This document shows positions 9,079 to 16,758 of a stretch of 37,707 bases of DNA, piece by piece. The translations under genes were made by a program, and so were the position numbers. The notes under the pieces were generated by a model. The model searched no databases. It was not told the origin of the DNA and was given only the letters and a program-made list of their open reading frames with translations. This stretch comes from Spirochaetaceae bacterium (GTDB lineage Bacteria; Spirochaetota; Spirochaetia; Treponematales; Breznakiellaceae): contig JAITER010000066.1 in the NCBI GenBank assembly GCA_031281945.1, forward strand, positions 1-37,707, written 5' to 3'. Numbering within the stretch: the stretch's first letter is position 1; every line of letters begins with the position of its first letter.

Positions 9079-9180
9079 AAAAGACGCCTTCCAGAAAAAA
9101 TACAGATTAACGTTTCCGCCGGCATTATAAAATCAATTTTAGACGAGCGGCGGTTTTTATATTATATTTGTTCAATAGAG

Positions 9181-9295
9181 TTGTTCGGAAACTTCAGTTT
9201 CCGCAAGTTGAACCAAACTCAGACTTAGGTTCAGTCAACTTCCGCTTAAAAAACGACTTGGGCGGCGCCCAACAGGGTTGGCGAACAAGTCCAAT
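9181..9295 (-). repeat. Composite repeat, copy 1 (inverted)
   Basis: Read on the minus strand, this copy starts attggacttgttcgc (9295-9281) and ends cttgcggaaactgaag then tttccgaacaa (9207-9181). The same ends occur in the same order at 13048-13230 and, less well conserved, at 25011-25162. It is the shortest copy (115 bp) and lacks the internal gcaaaatgct block. No coding frame is present. It occupies much of the uppS-fusA gap (9079-9359), in which no gene is seen. Confidence 0.6.
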
Positions 9296-9359
9296 CAACT
9301 TAAACGGCTGATTTTTTGTTTATCCGCCGGACAAACCTATTATTTTAAAAGGATAAATC

Positions 9360-11411
9360 ATGTTAGAAACAATGCGAAACATAGGCATAATGGCGCATAT
9401 TGACGCCGGAAAAACAACCACAACAGAACGAATTTTGTATTATACAGGTAAAAGCCACAAAATAGGAGAAGTTGACGACGGCGAAGCCGTTATGGACTGG
9501 ATGGAACAGGAACAGCAACGCGGCATAACTATACAAAGCGCGGCGACCACCGCTTACTGGGAGCGCGCATGGAAAGGAAAAACTCAAAAATTCCAAATAA
9601 ATATTATCGACACCCCAGGGCACGTTGATTTTACAGCGGAAGTAGAGCGTTCTTTGCGCGTTCTGGATGGAGCGATAGCCATATTTGACGCCGTTCACGG
9701 CGTTGAACCGCAAACAGAAACCGTTTGGAGGCAAGCTGAACGCTACCATTCGCCATGTATAGGATACATCAACAAAATGGATAGAATGGGCGCGGATTTT
9801 TTCTTTGTTTTGGAAGATATACAAAAAAAACTGGGCGCGCTTCCCATAGCGGCGCAGCTTCCAATAGGCAAAGAAAACGGGTTTGAAGGCGTCATAGACC
9901 TTGTTTTAATGCGGGAAATACGTTTTTTGGGTGACGGCGGAGAAACCGTGGAATTTTGCGAAATAGCGCCGGAACGTAAAGAAATCAGCCTCAAATGGCG
10001 CGATAAACTTATAGACGCGCTTTCCGGCGTTTCAGACGCGGTTACGGAGGCGTACCTCGCCGGAGCCGTTGACGAAAATCTTATACGCGAAGAAATGCGC
10101 AAAGCCTGCCTTTCGCGGGCGATACTGCCCATTTTCGCGGGGGCGTCGCGCAGAAACAAAGGCGTTCAACCTTTAATCGACGCCATTGTAGACTACCTGC
10201 CCTCTCCGGTAGAGGCCAAGGAAACCTATGCTTTTCATTTAAAAAAAGAAGAAGAAATCACAATACCATGCGACCCAAAAGGGCCGCCTTTAGGGCTTGT
10301 TTTTAAGATACAGAACGACCGCGAAGCCGGCGGGCTTTGCTACGTGCGTATGTATAGCGGCTCAATCTCGCCCGGAAACCCGGTTTTTAATGTAGGCAAA
10401 AAAAAACGTGAACGGGTAAACCGTATTTTGCGTATGCACTCCAATAAATCGGAGCCGCTGGACGTTCTTTGCGCCGGGGATATAGGCGTAATTATAGGGG
10501 TTAAATTTTCGCAAACCGGAGACACGCTGGGCGTCGAAGGCTTTCCTGTAATGCTGGAAAAAATGCAGTTTCCAGAACCTGTAATAAGCGTTTCTATCGA
10601 ACCAAAAACAGCCAGCGAGCGCGACAGATTAAAAGAAGCGCTGGAAATTCTCTCCAAAGAAGACCCGACATTTACAACAAAAGAAAACCAGGACACAGGC
10701 CAGCTTATAATTTCTGGAATGGGCGAATTGCACATAGATGTGCTTGTAACGCGGATATTAAAAGAATTTAAAGTTGAAGCGTCTGTTGGAAGCCCGCAGG
10801 TAACATACCGCGAATCTGTGAGTTGCGCAGTTAATAAAAAAATGGACTTTTCGCGCACCCTCGCAGGTAAAGAAAATTCCGCTTCGGTAACTTTGCGCAT
10901 AGAAGCGCTGGCTCGTGGAAGCGGCAACCAGTATCACAACGAAGTAAAAGCGCCAAATGTTCCAAAAGAAATTTTTGAGGCTGTAGAACGCGGCGTTACC
11001 GGCAGTTTTTTATCGGGAATAATTTTGGGGTACCCCTGTATAGATGTGGGCGTTACACTCACAGCTATTGGCTTTTCACCGCTCACCGGCACGGAATTCG
11101 CGTTTGAGGCTTGCGCCAGCATTTGTTTTGACGAGGCGGCCAAAGAAGCCGGCCCCGTCCTTCTTGAACCGGTTATGGCGGTTATAATTACATCGCCAAA
11201 AGAATCCCTGGGCGATGTAATAAGTCTTGTAACACAACGCGACGGGCAAGTGGAAAGCCTTAACAACACGGCTAGTCACGAAGAAATAAAAGTAACCGCG
11301 CCTATGTCAAAAATGTTTGGTTTTATGACGCAACTTAGGTCTGTAAGCCAGGGGAGGGCGAATTTTACAATGACTTTTTCTCATTTTGAAAAAAAGGCGG
11401 AAAAAAAATAA
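9360..11411 (+). CDS. fusA: Elongation factor G
   Basis: EF-G is the GTPase that drives ribosomal translocation or, with RRF, recycling. The 683-residue protein has G1 AHIDAGKT (residues 12-19), RGITIQSAA, G3 DTPGHVDF and G4 NKMD, then the usual domains II-V including GMGELHIDV. ATG 9360 follows aaaagga at 9347-9353. Spirochaetes are known to carry two EF-G types, one for translocation and one for recycling. The segment KLGALPIAAQLPIGKENGFEGVIDLV slightly recalls the mitochondrial EF-G2 (recycling) type, but I cannot settle the subtype by eye. It overlaps the next gene by one base (taATG). Confidence 0.95.
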   Translation: MLETMRNIGIMAHIDAGKTTTTERILYYTGKSHKIGEVDDGEAVMDWMEQEQQRGITIQSAATTAYWERAWKGKTQKFQINIIDTPGHVDFTAEVERSLRVLDGAIAIFDAVHGVEPQTETVWRQAERYHSPCIGYINKMDRMGADFFFVLEDIQKKLGALPIAAQLPIGKENGFEGVIDLVLMREIRFLGDGGETVEFCEIAPERKEISLKWRDKLIDALSGVSDAVTEAYLAGAVDENLIREEMRKACLSRAILPIFAGASRRNKGVQPLIDAIVDYLPSPVEAKETYAFHLKKEEEITIPCDPKGPPLGLVFKIQNDREAGGLCYVRMYSGSISPGNPVFNVGKKKRERVNRILRMHSNKSEPLDVLCAGDIGVIIGVKFSQTGDTLGVEGFPVMLEKMQFPEPVISVSIEPKTASERDRLKEALEILSKEDPTFTTKENQDTGQLIISGMGELHIDVLVTRILKEFKVEASVGSPQVTYRESVSCAVNKKMDFSRTLAGKENSASVTLRIEALARGSGNQYHNEVKAPNVPKEIFEAVERGVTGSFLSGIILGYPCIDVGVTLTAIGFSPLTGTEFAFEACASICFDEAAKEAGPVLLEPVMAVIITSPKESLGDVISLVTQRDGQVESLNNTASHEEIKVTAPMSKMFGFMTQLRSVSQGRANFTMTFSHFEKKAEKK

Positions 11412-12934
11412 TGTTGCTGGATTGGTTTTTTTCTATATTTTCATCTTTGGGGAATTCTCCAAGCGCTCTAAAAAAAAACGCGATGCGCCGCATTGCTAAA
11501 GAAATCAAAAAATCTAATTTTTCTAAATTTTATAATCCTTCCAAAAAAATTCTAACCGTTGAATTCGCTTCTTTTTTTTATTCAATTTACTTGCACATAG
11601 AGTCGCATACAAAAATCACAAAGAAATTCAATTCCCTGGAAAGCGCTGTAATTAATTTTTTTTTAAACTCCACGCAAAAAGCTCTTTTAACAGCGATTAC
11701 GTATGAAAGTATAAAAACGCAATCAAAAAAGTTATCGCAAAAACTTCTAAAAGACTCCGTGTTAAAAAATATAGAAAAAGCAAAAAAAATGTTTACGCCG
11801 TCATGGATGGAAAACGTAAATAAATACTACAATCTTATTCTTAATTTTGCGTGGATAGCCTCTTTTGATTTTTTTTCCCTTATTAAATTATTCGACCCAA
11901 ACATTAAAGAAGAAGATTATTTTACAAAACCTTATTTTTCTAAACTTCAGTCCGTTATAGCTTTGGAAAATATAAAAGATTTTCTTGCAATAAGTGTAAA
12001 TATAAATGTTCGTTACAAATGGAGCGTTGTTTTTGAAATACTTTCCGAAATCGATTCAAAAAATTTAGCTTTTGAAAATTGGAATTATATTGTAAGCCAG
12101 TTAACAAAATTGCAAAATTCCAAAATTTTGGAGAATATAATTAAGCATACGGAAGAAAATCCTTACTGGGAAAACAATCCTATACTCTCAAAAGAAAGCA
12201 TTGCGGAAAAATTTATTGCTAAAACAATGAATGACGCGGAAGTGTTTGTGGAAAATATTTTAAAAGAAAGCCAAAACGATCATGTTGATATAATTTTAAA
12301 AAACCTTTACGGCGAAAATTGTAAAAGCTTCGTGTTTTGTAAATATAATTCTAAAGAATCTCTGCTTTTTGAAAATAGAGGATTTAACAGTTTCGTCTAC
12401 TCCGACAAAATAAATTATTCGTACATTTTCTATTATTCATTCTTTGTGGATATAAAACAATTATGCGATATTCTAATTGTCCATGGCGAATGGTCGTCAA
12501 AAGAAACCTGCAACACGCTTTCTTCCGCTTTAGACCAGCTTTCAAATATAAACACATCGTTAACCGCTTTTATACGGAACATGAGCGAAGATGGAATTTT
12601 GCAAACCAAGATGTACGACCTTTTAAACAAATCCAACAAGGAACGCAGGTACAAAGAAGAGTTGCGCAGGCTTATAGCGGATGTTAACTTTCAAGCTAAA
12701 ACAATAGTTGTGGATACAATCAAGAATTTAACTGTTGTTGGAAAAATAATAACGGAGTTGTCGCTGGAAAAATCGACAAAAAAATTAAAAATTATCATTA
12801 ACTGGGCGTTATTGGATGAATATTTGAACGATTCTAGTTTCAATATTTTAGAAGCCGAAAAAAAAATAAACGATTTCCTATTGCTCGTAAGCTGGGACGA
12901 CCCGGAAATCGAAGCTTTGCCCGTATCCGCATAA
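11411..12934 (+). CDS. Unknown AT-rich protein coupled to EF-G
   Basis: I do not recognise this 507-residue protein with confidence; it may belong to a spirochaete-restricted uncharacterised family. It is rich in Lys, Asn, Ile and Phe, predicted mostly helical, with no signal peptide, no clear membrane span and no catalytic motif I can name. The N-terminus is hydrophobic for about 12 residues (LLDWFFSIFSSLG), then basic. Its ATG overlaps the EF-G stop by one base, so translation is probably coupled. Base composition is clearly more AT-rich than the neighbours, with many poly-A and poly-T stretches. The intact 1.5-kb frame argues for a real gene. Confidence 0.8.
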   Translation: MLLDWFFSIFSSLGNSPSALKKNAMRRIAKEIKKSNFSKFYNPSKKILTVEFASFFYSIYLHIESHTKITKKFNSLESAVINFFLNSTQKALLTAITYESIKTQSKKLSQKLLKDSVLKNIEKAKKMFTPSWMENVNKYYNLILNFAWIASFDFFSLIKLFDPNIKEEDYFTKPYFSKLQSVIALENIKDFLAISVNINVRYKWSVVFEILSEIDSKNLAFENWNYIVSQLTKLQNSKILENIIKHTEENPYWENNPILSKESIAEKFIAKTMNDAEVFVENILKESQNDHVDIILKNLYGENCKSFVFCKYNSKESLLFENRGFNSFVYSDKINYSYIFYYSFFVDIKQLCDILIVHGEWSSKETCNTLSSALDQLSNINTSLTAFIRNMSEDGILQTKMYDLLNKSNKERRYKEELRRLIADVNFQAKTIVVDTIKNLTVVGKIITELSLEKSTKKLKIIINWALLDEYLNDSSFNILEAEKKINDFLLLVSWDDPEIEALPVSA

Positions 12935-13047
12935 CCGTTATGCGCATATTTAGCCGCGCCCCGCCGCTAAATCCACAATTCTACCGTATGCGTCATTTTA
13001 AAAAACTTATTCACGCCGCAAACAGCTTTTCGGCGAATGTTTTTAAA

Positions 13048-13230
13048 ATTGGACTTGTTCGCTCGCCCTGGTTGGTTGTCTACTAACCTGCGGGCGAGTT
13101 TGCAAGTCTTGCAAAATGCTTCGCGTTTTGCTGTTTCTTGGCGGTTGTTGCCTGAACCAAGCCAAAATCCGGGCTTGGTAATCAAGCATTGGCTTGATTC
13201 AGCTTGCAGAAACTGAAGTTTCTGAACAAC
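13048..13230 (+). repeat. Composite repeat, copy 2
   Basis: The left end is attggacttgttcgc (13048-13062) and the right end is cttgcagaaactgaag followed by tttctgaacaa, ending near 13230. The internal block gcaaaatgcttcgcg then ttttgctgtttcttggcgg (13111-13145) recurs near 25098-25130 with few changes. Several internal inverted pairs (ctcgccc/gggcgag, aagccaa/ttggctt) predict a branched fold. It encodes nothing evident. It looks like a MITE-type or repeat-RNA element. Confidence 0.65.
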
Positions 13231-13261
13231 CCTGTTTTTTAATAGGGCTGTTGAAAAAGTG

Positions 13262-13270
13262 TGTTATACT
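13262..13270 (+). promoter_or_regulatory. Candidate extended -10 for lipoprotein gene
   Basis: TGT followed by TATACT matches the extended -10 form TGnTATAAT at all but one position. It lies about 107 bases before the lipoprotein ATG, and a palindromic repeat would sit at the 5' end of the transcript. No good -35 element is seen. Confidence 0.25.
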
Positions 13271-13273
13271 TTA

Positions 13274-13310
13274 AATTGAGGCTGTTATAAAACTGAAGTT
13301 TTAGAACAGC
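13274..13310. repeat. Dispersed palindrome, copy 3
   Basis: attgaggctgtt begins the left half and aaaact/agtttt form the central arms, ending agaacagc. The outer right arm is degenerate compared with the copies at 25037 and 26270. Confidence 0.6.
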
Positions 13311-13376
13311 AACCTTAGACTTAATAGAAAAAACGGCGTTTGAGCGCCTTTTCTAAGAGGCTGTTTGGGGGTGATT

Positions 13377-14720
13377 ATGTTTGGCGGAAAGCGCTATGGG
13401 TTTTTAATCCTGTTTATTGTCTTTATTCTTTCTTGCGTTGGAATCGCTTTTTTTTCGTGTGAAGCTCTCAATTTTGAAGGATTGGAAGATGAACCCGAAA
13501 AAAACGGAGAACCCGCCGGCGTAGAGGAAACTGAAACGCCGCCAGATAAAGACGCAAACTTTTTTTTATACCCCCCAGCCATGTTTAAAACAGCGACGTT
13601 AAATTATACGGACGGAAGCGTTCGCGGCGGAATATCTGTACATTCGTCTTCAAAAATCAGTTCCTTTGCCGTTCCAAAAGAAGATCACGAAAAAACAATT
13701 TATAGCATAAGCCTTTATCCTTCCGGCGGCGTAATCCTTTTGGGAAGAAATGCCGGAGAAACAATATCGCTGGAATTCAACCAGGATAAAAAACTTGTCT
13801 TTCGCACAAACCAGCAAGGCTCTTTGCTCAATCCAATTCCCATAGGTTCTTACGAAGAATTGATGTTGCTTAAAGCGGCATTCGATGTAGAAGCTACGCC
13901 AAACCCTCCTGTATATTTGCAGGCGGCTTTTTTACAGGAAGCCGATATAGACCTCTTTGGAGATATTTTTTACAGCTTAAAAGGAATGCGCGTCTTCTGG
14001 ACGCCCATAGGCAAAATAACCCCCGAAGGCAACCCGGAACGGCCTTTTAACGGGATTTATGACGGCGGCGGGAAAAAACTTTACAACCTTACAATAAGCT
14101 CCGGCGAAAAAAACCAAGGCTTTTTCGCCGCGATAGGAGACGCCGGTGTAGTAAAAAACATCAGTTTGAAATTCGCAAGCCTGGAAGCTGGAAACAACAG
14201 CGGCCTTATTTGCGCGTTTAATTATGGAACAATAGAAAATTGCGGCGTTTCCGGCATTTCAAAAAGGGCCTGGGTTCAAGAAGCCGGAGTTAGTTCAGCC
14301 GGAATATGCGGCACAAACAAAGGCTCAATAATCGCCAGTTACTTTATTGGCAACGTTGACGGTGTAGAAAGGCTAGGCGGCGTTTGCGGCGTAAACAACG
14401 GGGAAGTTCAAGCCAGTTTCCACTACGGGTCAATAACAGGCTCCGGCGACGATAATTGCCATATTACAATGGATAACAGCATAGGAACTGTAAGCTCCAG
14501 TTTTTGGTACGATCCTTACGGCGGGGTTCAAGACACGAATGAGACGGGAGACCAATTTGGAGCTTCGTCCTGGCCTGTTTTAACCGAAATTGACCCGCAA
14601 GAAGCATGGTCTACGTACAAGAAATACGGAGACGACGAGGAGAAAGGCCGCTGGAAAACGGCGGGATCGCCTTCCGATACTCCCGCTAACAGCAACCTGC
14701 CAAAACTTTGGTTCGATTAA
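13377..14720 (+). CDS. GLUG-repeat surface lipoprotein
   Basis: This 447-residue protein has an N-terminal lipoprotein signal: KRYGFLILFIVFILSC (Cys20) followed by a second candidate AFFSC (Cys28). Spirochaetal lipoboxes are loose, so either Cys could be lipidated. From about residue 215 it has the beta-helix entry PFNGIYDGGGKKLYNLTI, then GLUG-like turns with repeated N-Y/K/N-G and GG-x-x-G elements (FNYGTIENC, TNKGSI, GGVCGVNNGEV). GLUG domains are found in secreted and surface proteins, some proteases or adhesins. No protease motif is visible here. ATG 13377 is chosen with gggggtg just upstream; GTG 13371 and TTG 13365 are alternatives. It is likely exported and lipid-anchored. Confidence 0.85.
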   Translation: MFGGKRYGFLILFIVFILSCVGIAFFSCEALNFEGLEDEPEKNGEPAGVEETETPPDKDANFFLYPPAMFKTATLNYTDGSVRGGISVHSSSKISSFAVPKEDHEKTIYSISLYPSGGVILLGRNAGETISLEFNQDKKLVFRTNQQGSLLNPIPIGSYEELMLLKAAFDVEATPNPPVYLQAAFLQEADIDLFGDIFYSLKGMRVFWTPIGKITPEGNPERPFNGIYDGGGKKLYNLTISSGEKNQGFFAAIGDAGVVKNISLKFASLEAGNNSGLICAFNYGTIENCGVSGISKRAWVQEAGVSSAGICGTNKGSIIASYFIGNVDGVERLGGVCGVNNGEVQASFHYGSITGSGDDNCHITMDNSIGTVSSSFWYDPYGGVQDTNETGDQFGASSWPVLTEIDPQEAWSTYKKYGDDEEKGRWKTAGSPSDTPANSNLPKLWFD

Positions 14721-15013
14721 AAGTTCAATGTTTTTCCACCGGCAATAAAGGGTATTAATACCGCAGGACAAGCCCTGCACCCGCCGCCTGCGGCGGCTTC
14801 CGCGGCAAGCCGCGGGGGTATTAAACCATAGGCTCTTAGAGCCTCCGTTTCCTCACTCGCTCGATCATGCCCGCGCAAGCACGGTCGCGATCTCGCTCCG
14901 TTCGTCAATAAAATTAAAATCGTCCGCGCCTTGCGTAAAACTTGTAAAATTGTTAATGTTTAACCATTAACGTAACTTGAGCGATTTTTACGCAAGTTGC
15001 GCTTAAGACTCTT
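14721..15013. other. Structured non-coding gap before tRNA-Ser
   Basis: No gene is seen. Inverted pairs include gccgcc/ggcggc and ccgcgg/ccgcgg near 14780-14815, aggctc/agcct near 14830, and the long stem-loop at 14930-14996. Confidence 0.55.
14930..14996. repeat. Long stem-loop beside tRNA-Ser
   Basis: Outer arms cttgcgtaaaa (14930-14940) and ttttacgcaag (14986-14996) pair perfectly over 11 bp. Nested inside is gttaatg/cattaac (14952-14958 with 14965-14971) over a six-base loop. It ends 17 bases before the tRNA. Confidence 0.6.
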
Positions 15014-15101
15014 GGAGCGGTGCGAGAGAGGCCGAATCGGGCTCCCTGCTAAGGAGTTATGCCCCAAAAGGGCATCGGGGGTTCGAATCCCCCCTGCTCC
15101 G
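15014..15101 (+). tRNA. tRNA-Ser (anticodon GCU)
   Basis: The 88-base cloverleaf has acceptor strands ggagcgg (15014-15020) and ctgctcc (15094-15100) with discriminator G. The anticodon stem gctcc/ggagt closes the loop ctgctaa with anticodon GCT. A long variable arm (atgcccc/gggcat) is the class II mark of serine tRNAs. The T arm is ggggg-ttcgaat-ccccc. CCA is not encoded. It reads AGC and AGU codons. Confidence 0.95.
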
Positions 15102-15253
15102 TAATCACGAAACGGCGTTTTAGACGCTGTTTAAACGGTTTTTCCGCATAAAACAGACAGTTTTGCGCAAAACGGCGTATTTTTGACACACTAAACGCGC
15201 CGTTTCACAGCAAACGTATTTCTCTAACAAGTCATATACATTTTCTCAAAACA

Positions 15254-15277
15254 AATAAAGGCGTTGGCGCCTTTATT
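15254..15277. terminator. Hairpin terminator after tRNA-Ser
   Basis: aataaaggcg (15254-15263) pairs perfectly with cgcctttatt (15268-15277) over the loop ttgg. The A/T-rich outer stem suits a bidirectional intrinsic terminator, although only short T runs follow. Confidence 0.5.
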
Positions 15278-15311
15278 CAACCCTTTGTTCGCGGGGAAAT
15301 GTAGTGATTAT

Positions 15312-15369
15312 CACTCTTTCGGGGGCGCTTGTAAAAAGCGCGCGAACACCCTGAAAGAGTGTTTTTTTT
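15312..15369 (+). terminator. Strong intrinsic terminator abutting an SD
   Basis: cactctttc (15312-15320) pairs with gaaagagtg (15353-15361), continued by gggg with cct/ccc pairs. An inner hairpin gcgctt/aagcgc (15325-15330 with 15336-15341) caps the stem. Eight T follow (15362-15369). The sequence aggagg of the next ORF begins three bases later. The position suggests either termination of tRNA-Ser transcription or attenuation of the downstream ORF. Confidence 0.75.
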
Positions 15370-15384
15370 GTAGGAGGAGTAGAG

Positions 15385-15513
15385 ATGTCGTTAAAAAAGC
15401 TTGGGCGGTACAAACACCGCTTATTCGCGTTGCTTGCGTATGTGCGGGATGAGGCGGCGAAATATCCGCGCCCGAAAGTAGAATCCTATGCCTCTAACAT
15501 TACTTTGATTTAA
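15385..15513 (+). CDS. Small 42-residue ORF with strong SD
   Basis: ATG 15385 is preceded by aggaggag (15372-15379), the strongest SD in this part of the window. The peptide starts MSLKKLGRYKHRLFALL and is basic and helical at first, then reads RDEAAKYPRPKVESYA before TAA. I do not recognise it. After TAA the same frame continues (ATG 15520, MDAQPLMAELKRREFKV), so this may be the front part of a longer gene cut by a nonsense change. The following stretch runs into the tail of a convergent gene. It is not shown to be translated. Confidence 0.45.
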   Translation: MSLKKLGRYKHRLFALLAYVRDEAAKYPRPKVESYASNITLI

Positions 15514-15562
15514 AAATATATGGATGCGCAACCGCTTATGGCGGAACTTAAAAGGCGTGAAT

Positions 15563-16636
15563 TTAAGGTTGCTGATACCTGTAAGAAATGCTTATACCGC
15601 TTTCAACTTGCAATATGGCAACCATATACGCAATGCTTATATGGTTTCGGCCAAAGTCAAAAGCGACGCCTATATTTGCCTGTAGGTCTATGGCGTTGCC
15701 ATTGTAGGTTACAGTAATTGCGTCGTTGGTAAGCGTAAGGACGCCGAAAGGTAAAAAATTTTCTATCGCGGTCGCGCTAGTCAACAACTTAGCGGCGTTA
15801 TAACTGGCTATTTTGTTAGAACCGCTTCCGCTCGAACCCCACGCAACGTTTTCGCCCGAAAGAATAAAATCCGTTTTTGTAATGGCAAAACCGCCCCTGG
15901 CTCCTCCGTAAAAAGTAAAACCGTAAAAAGGGAAGCTTTTAGAGAATTCTATTTTTGCGCTGATTACGGTGGCGTTCCAAAGGTATTTTAAGATAGCGTC
16001 TTCTCCGGCGGTGATTCTGCTTCCGCTAGGCCTGCCGCTACTGCTTAACGCGCTTGCAATCACGGCGTCCGCCGCCGGCGTTGAGGTATATCCCCCGTTT
16101 ATCATGTTTACTTCAAAGCCCAAAGAGATTTTAGGGGCTATTCCATAACCAGAGTTTAGCCGCCATCTAAAATCCCCGCCTACAAGCGTCATTTCGTAAA
16201 GGCTTTCGCCAAAAAGAGCCATAGCCGGTATCATTCCAAACTTTACGCCCAGATCGAAGGGCGCCGTTCTAAAGCCGCCTATCCTAAACTCGCCAGCCCA
16301 TAGCGGATTTACTTGTTTGCCGGAAAAAACAGGCTCCATTATTATTTGCATAAAATCATTTAGTTTTTTTAGATTTTCCATTTTTACAGTGGCGAAACCA
16401 AGAGAAACCCCCCCGCCCCAGTGCGGAATTTGGTCAATAAGCGGGCCTATGAAAGCGTCAGACCAAGACAACCCAAGCCCGCTTGTAAGAGCCATTATTC
16501 CGCCCATATCAGTTGCGTATTCATTGAATGTGGTAAAAAACTCTTCTATGGTAGCCGTTTTTGTTGTTTGTGAAAAAGCATTAAAAGAAGTAAAAAAAAA
16601 GAAGAAAACGCCAAAGGCGCGAACACGTAAAAACAT
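15563..16636 (-). CDS. Outer-membrane beta-barrel protein
   Basis: This 357-residue protein has an N-terminal signal sequence (basic RVR, then a Phe-rich core, then FNAFSQ as a likely cleavage region). The body shows alternating hydrophobic strands and Gly/aromatic turns, for example GGGVSLGFATVKM, FPFYGFTFYGGARGGFAI and the C-terminal HISIAYMVAILQVESGISISYRYQQP, which fit an outer-membrane barrel. I do not know its substrate; comparable proteins occur in treponemes. ATG 16636 is preferred, with TTG 16654 as the longer alternative. It lies 122 bases downstream of the OppA-like gene, possibly with its own promoter. Confidence 0.75.
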   Translation of the reverse strand: MFLRVRAFGVFFFFFTSFNAFSQTTKTATIEEFFTTFNEYATDMGGIMALTSGLGLSWSDAFIGPLIDQIPHWGGGVSLGFATVKMENLKKLNDFMQIIMEPVFSGKQVNPLWAGEFRIGGFRTAPFDLGVKFGMIPAMALFGESLYEMTLVGGDFRWRLNSGYGIAPKISLGFEVNMINGGYTSTPAADAVIASALSSSGRPSGSRITAGEDAILKYLWNATVISAKIEFSKSFPFYGFTFYGGARGGFAITKTDFILSGENVAWGSSGSGSNKIASYNAAKLLTSATAIENFLPFGVLTLTNDAITVTYNGNAIDLQANIGVAFDFGRNHISIAYMVAILQVESGISISYRYQQP

Positions 16637-16758
16637 CAGCTTTTTTTTACCCAAAAAGATAAATCCACATTCATTTATCGGTTTTTATAATCCTTAATTT
16701 TAGGAAGTGTTTTAAATAAAAAGATTTTGCGGCGTTTACATCTATTTTGCGTTCGCGT

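Larger units (their letters stand above)
12935..13376. other. Repeat-filled gap before lipoprotein gene
   Basis: These 442 bases hold no credible gene. They contain the longest composite repeat copy (13048-13230), a candidate extended -10 element (13262-13270) and a palindromic repeat (13274-13310). Confidence 0.65.
15102..15384. other. Leader-like region between tRNA-Ser and small ORF
   Basis: No gene is seen. The perfect palindrome gttttgcgcaaaac (15160-15173) overlaps a competing stem aaacggcg/cgccgttt (15170-15177 with 15198-15205), so two folds exclude each other. TTGACA occurs at 15183-15188, but no good -10 lies 16-18 bases on. Two further hairpins follow and are listed separately. 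Confidence 0.45.

Noticed and set aside
10340-10927. Minus-strand frame of 195 codons opposite fusA
   Set aside because: Antisense to conserved EF-G sequence, with no start signal or domain.
14930-15513. Integrated element at tRNA-Ser
   Set aside because: No integrase and no duplicate of the tRNA 3' end were found in the window.
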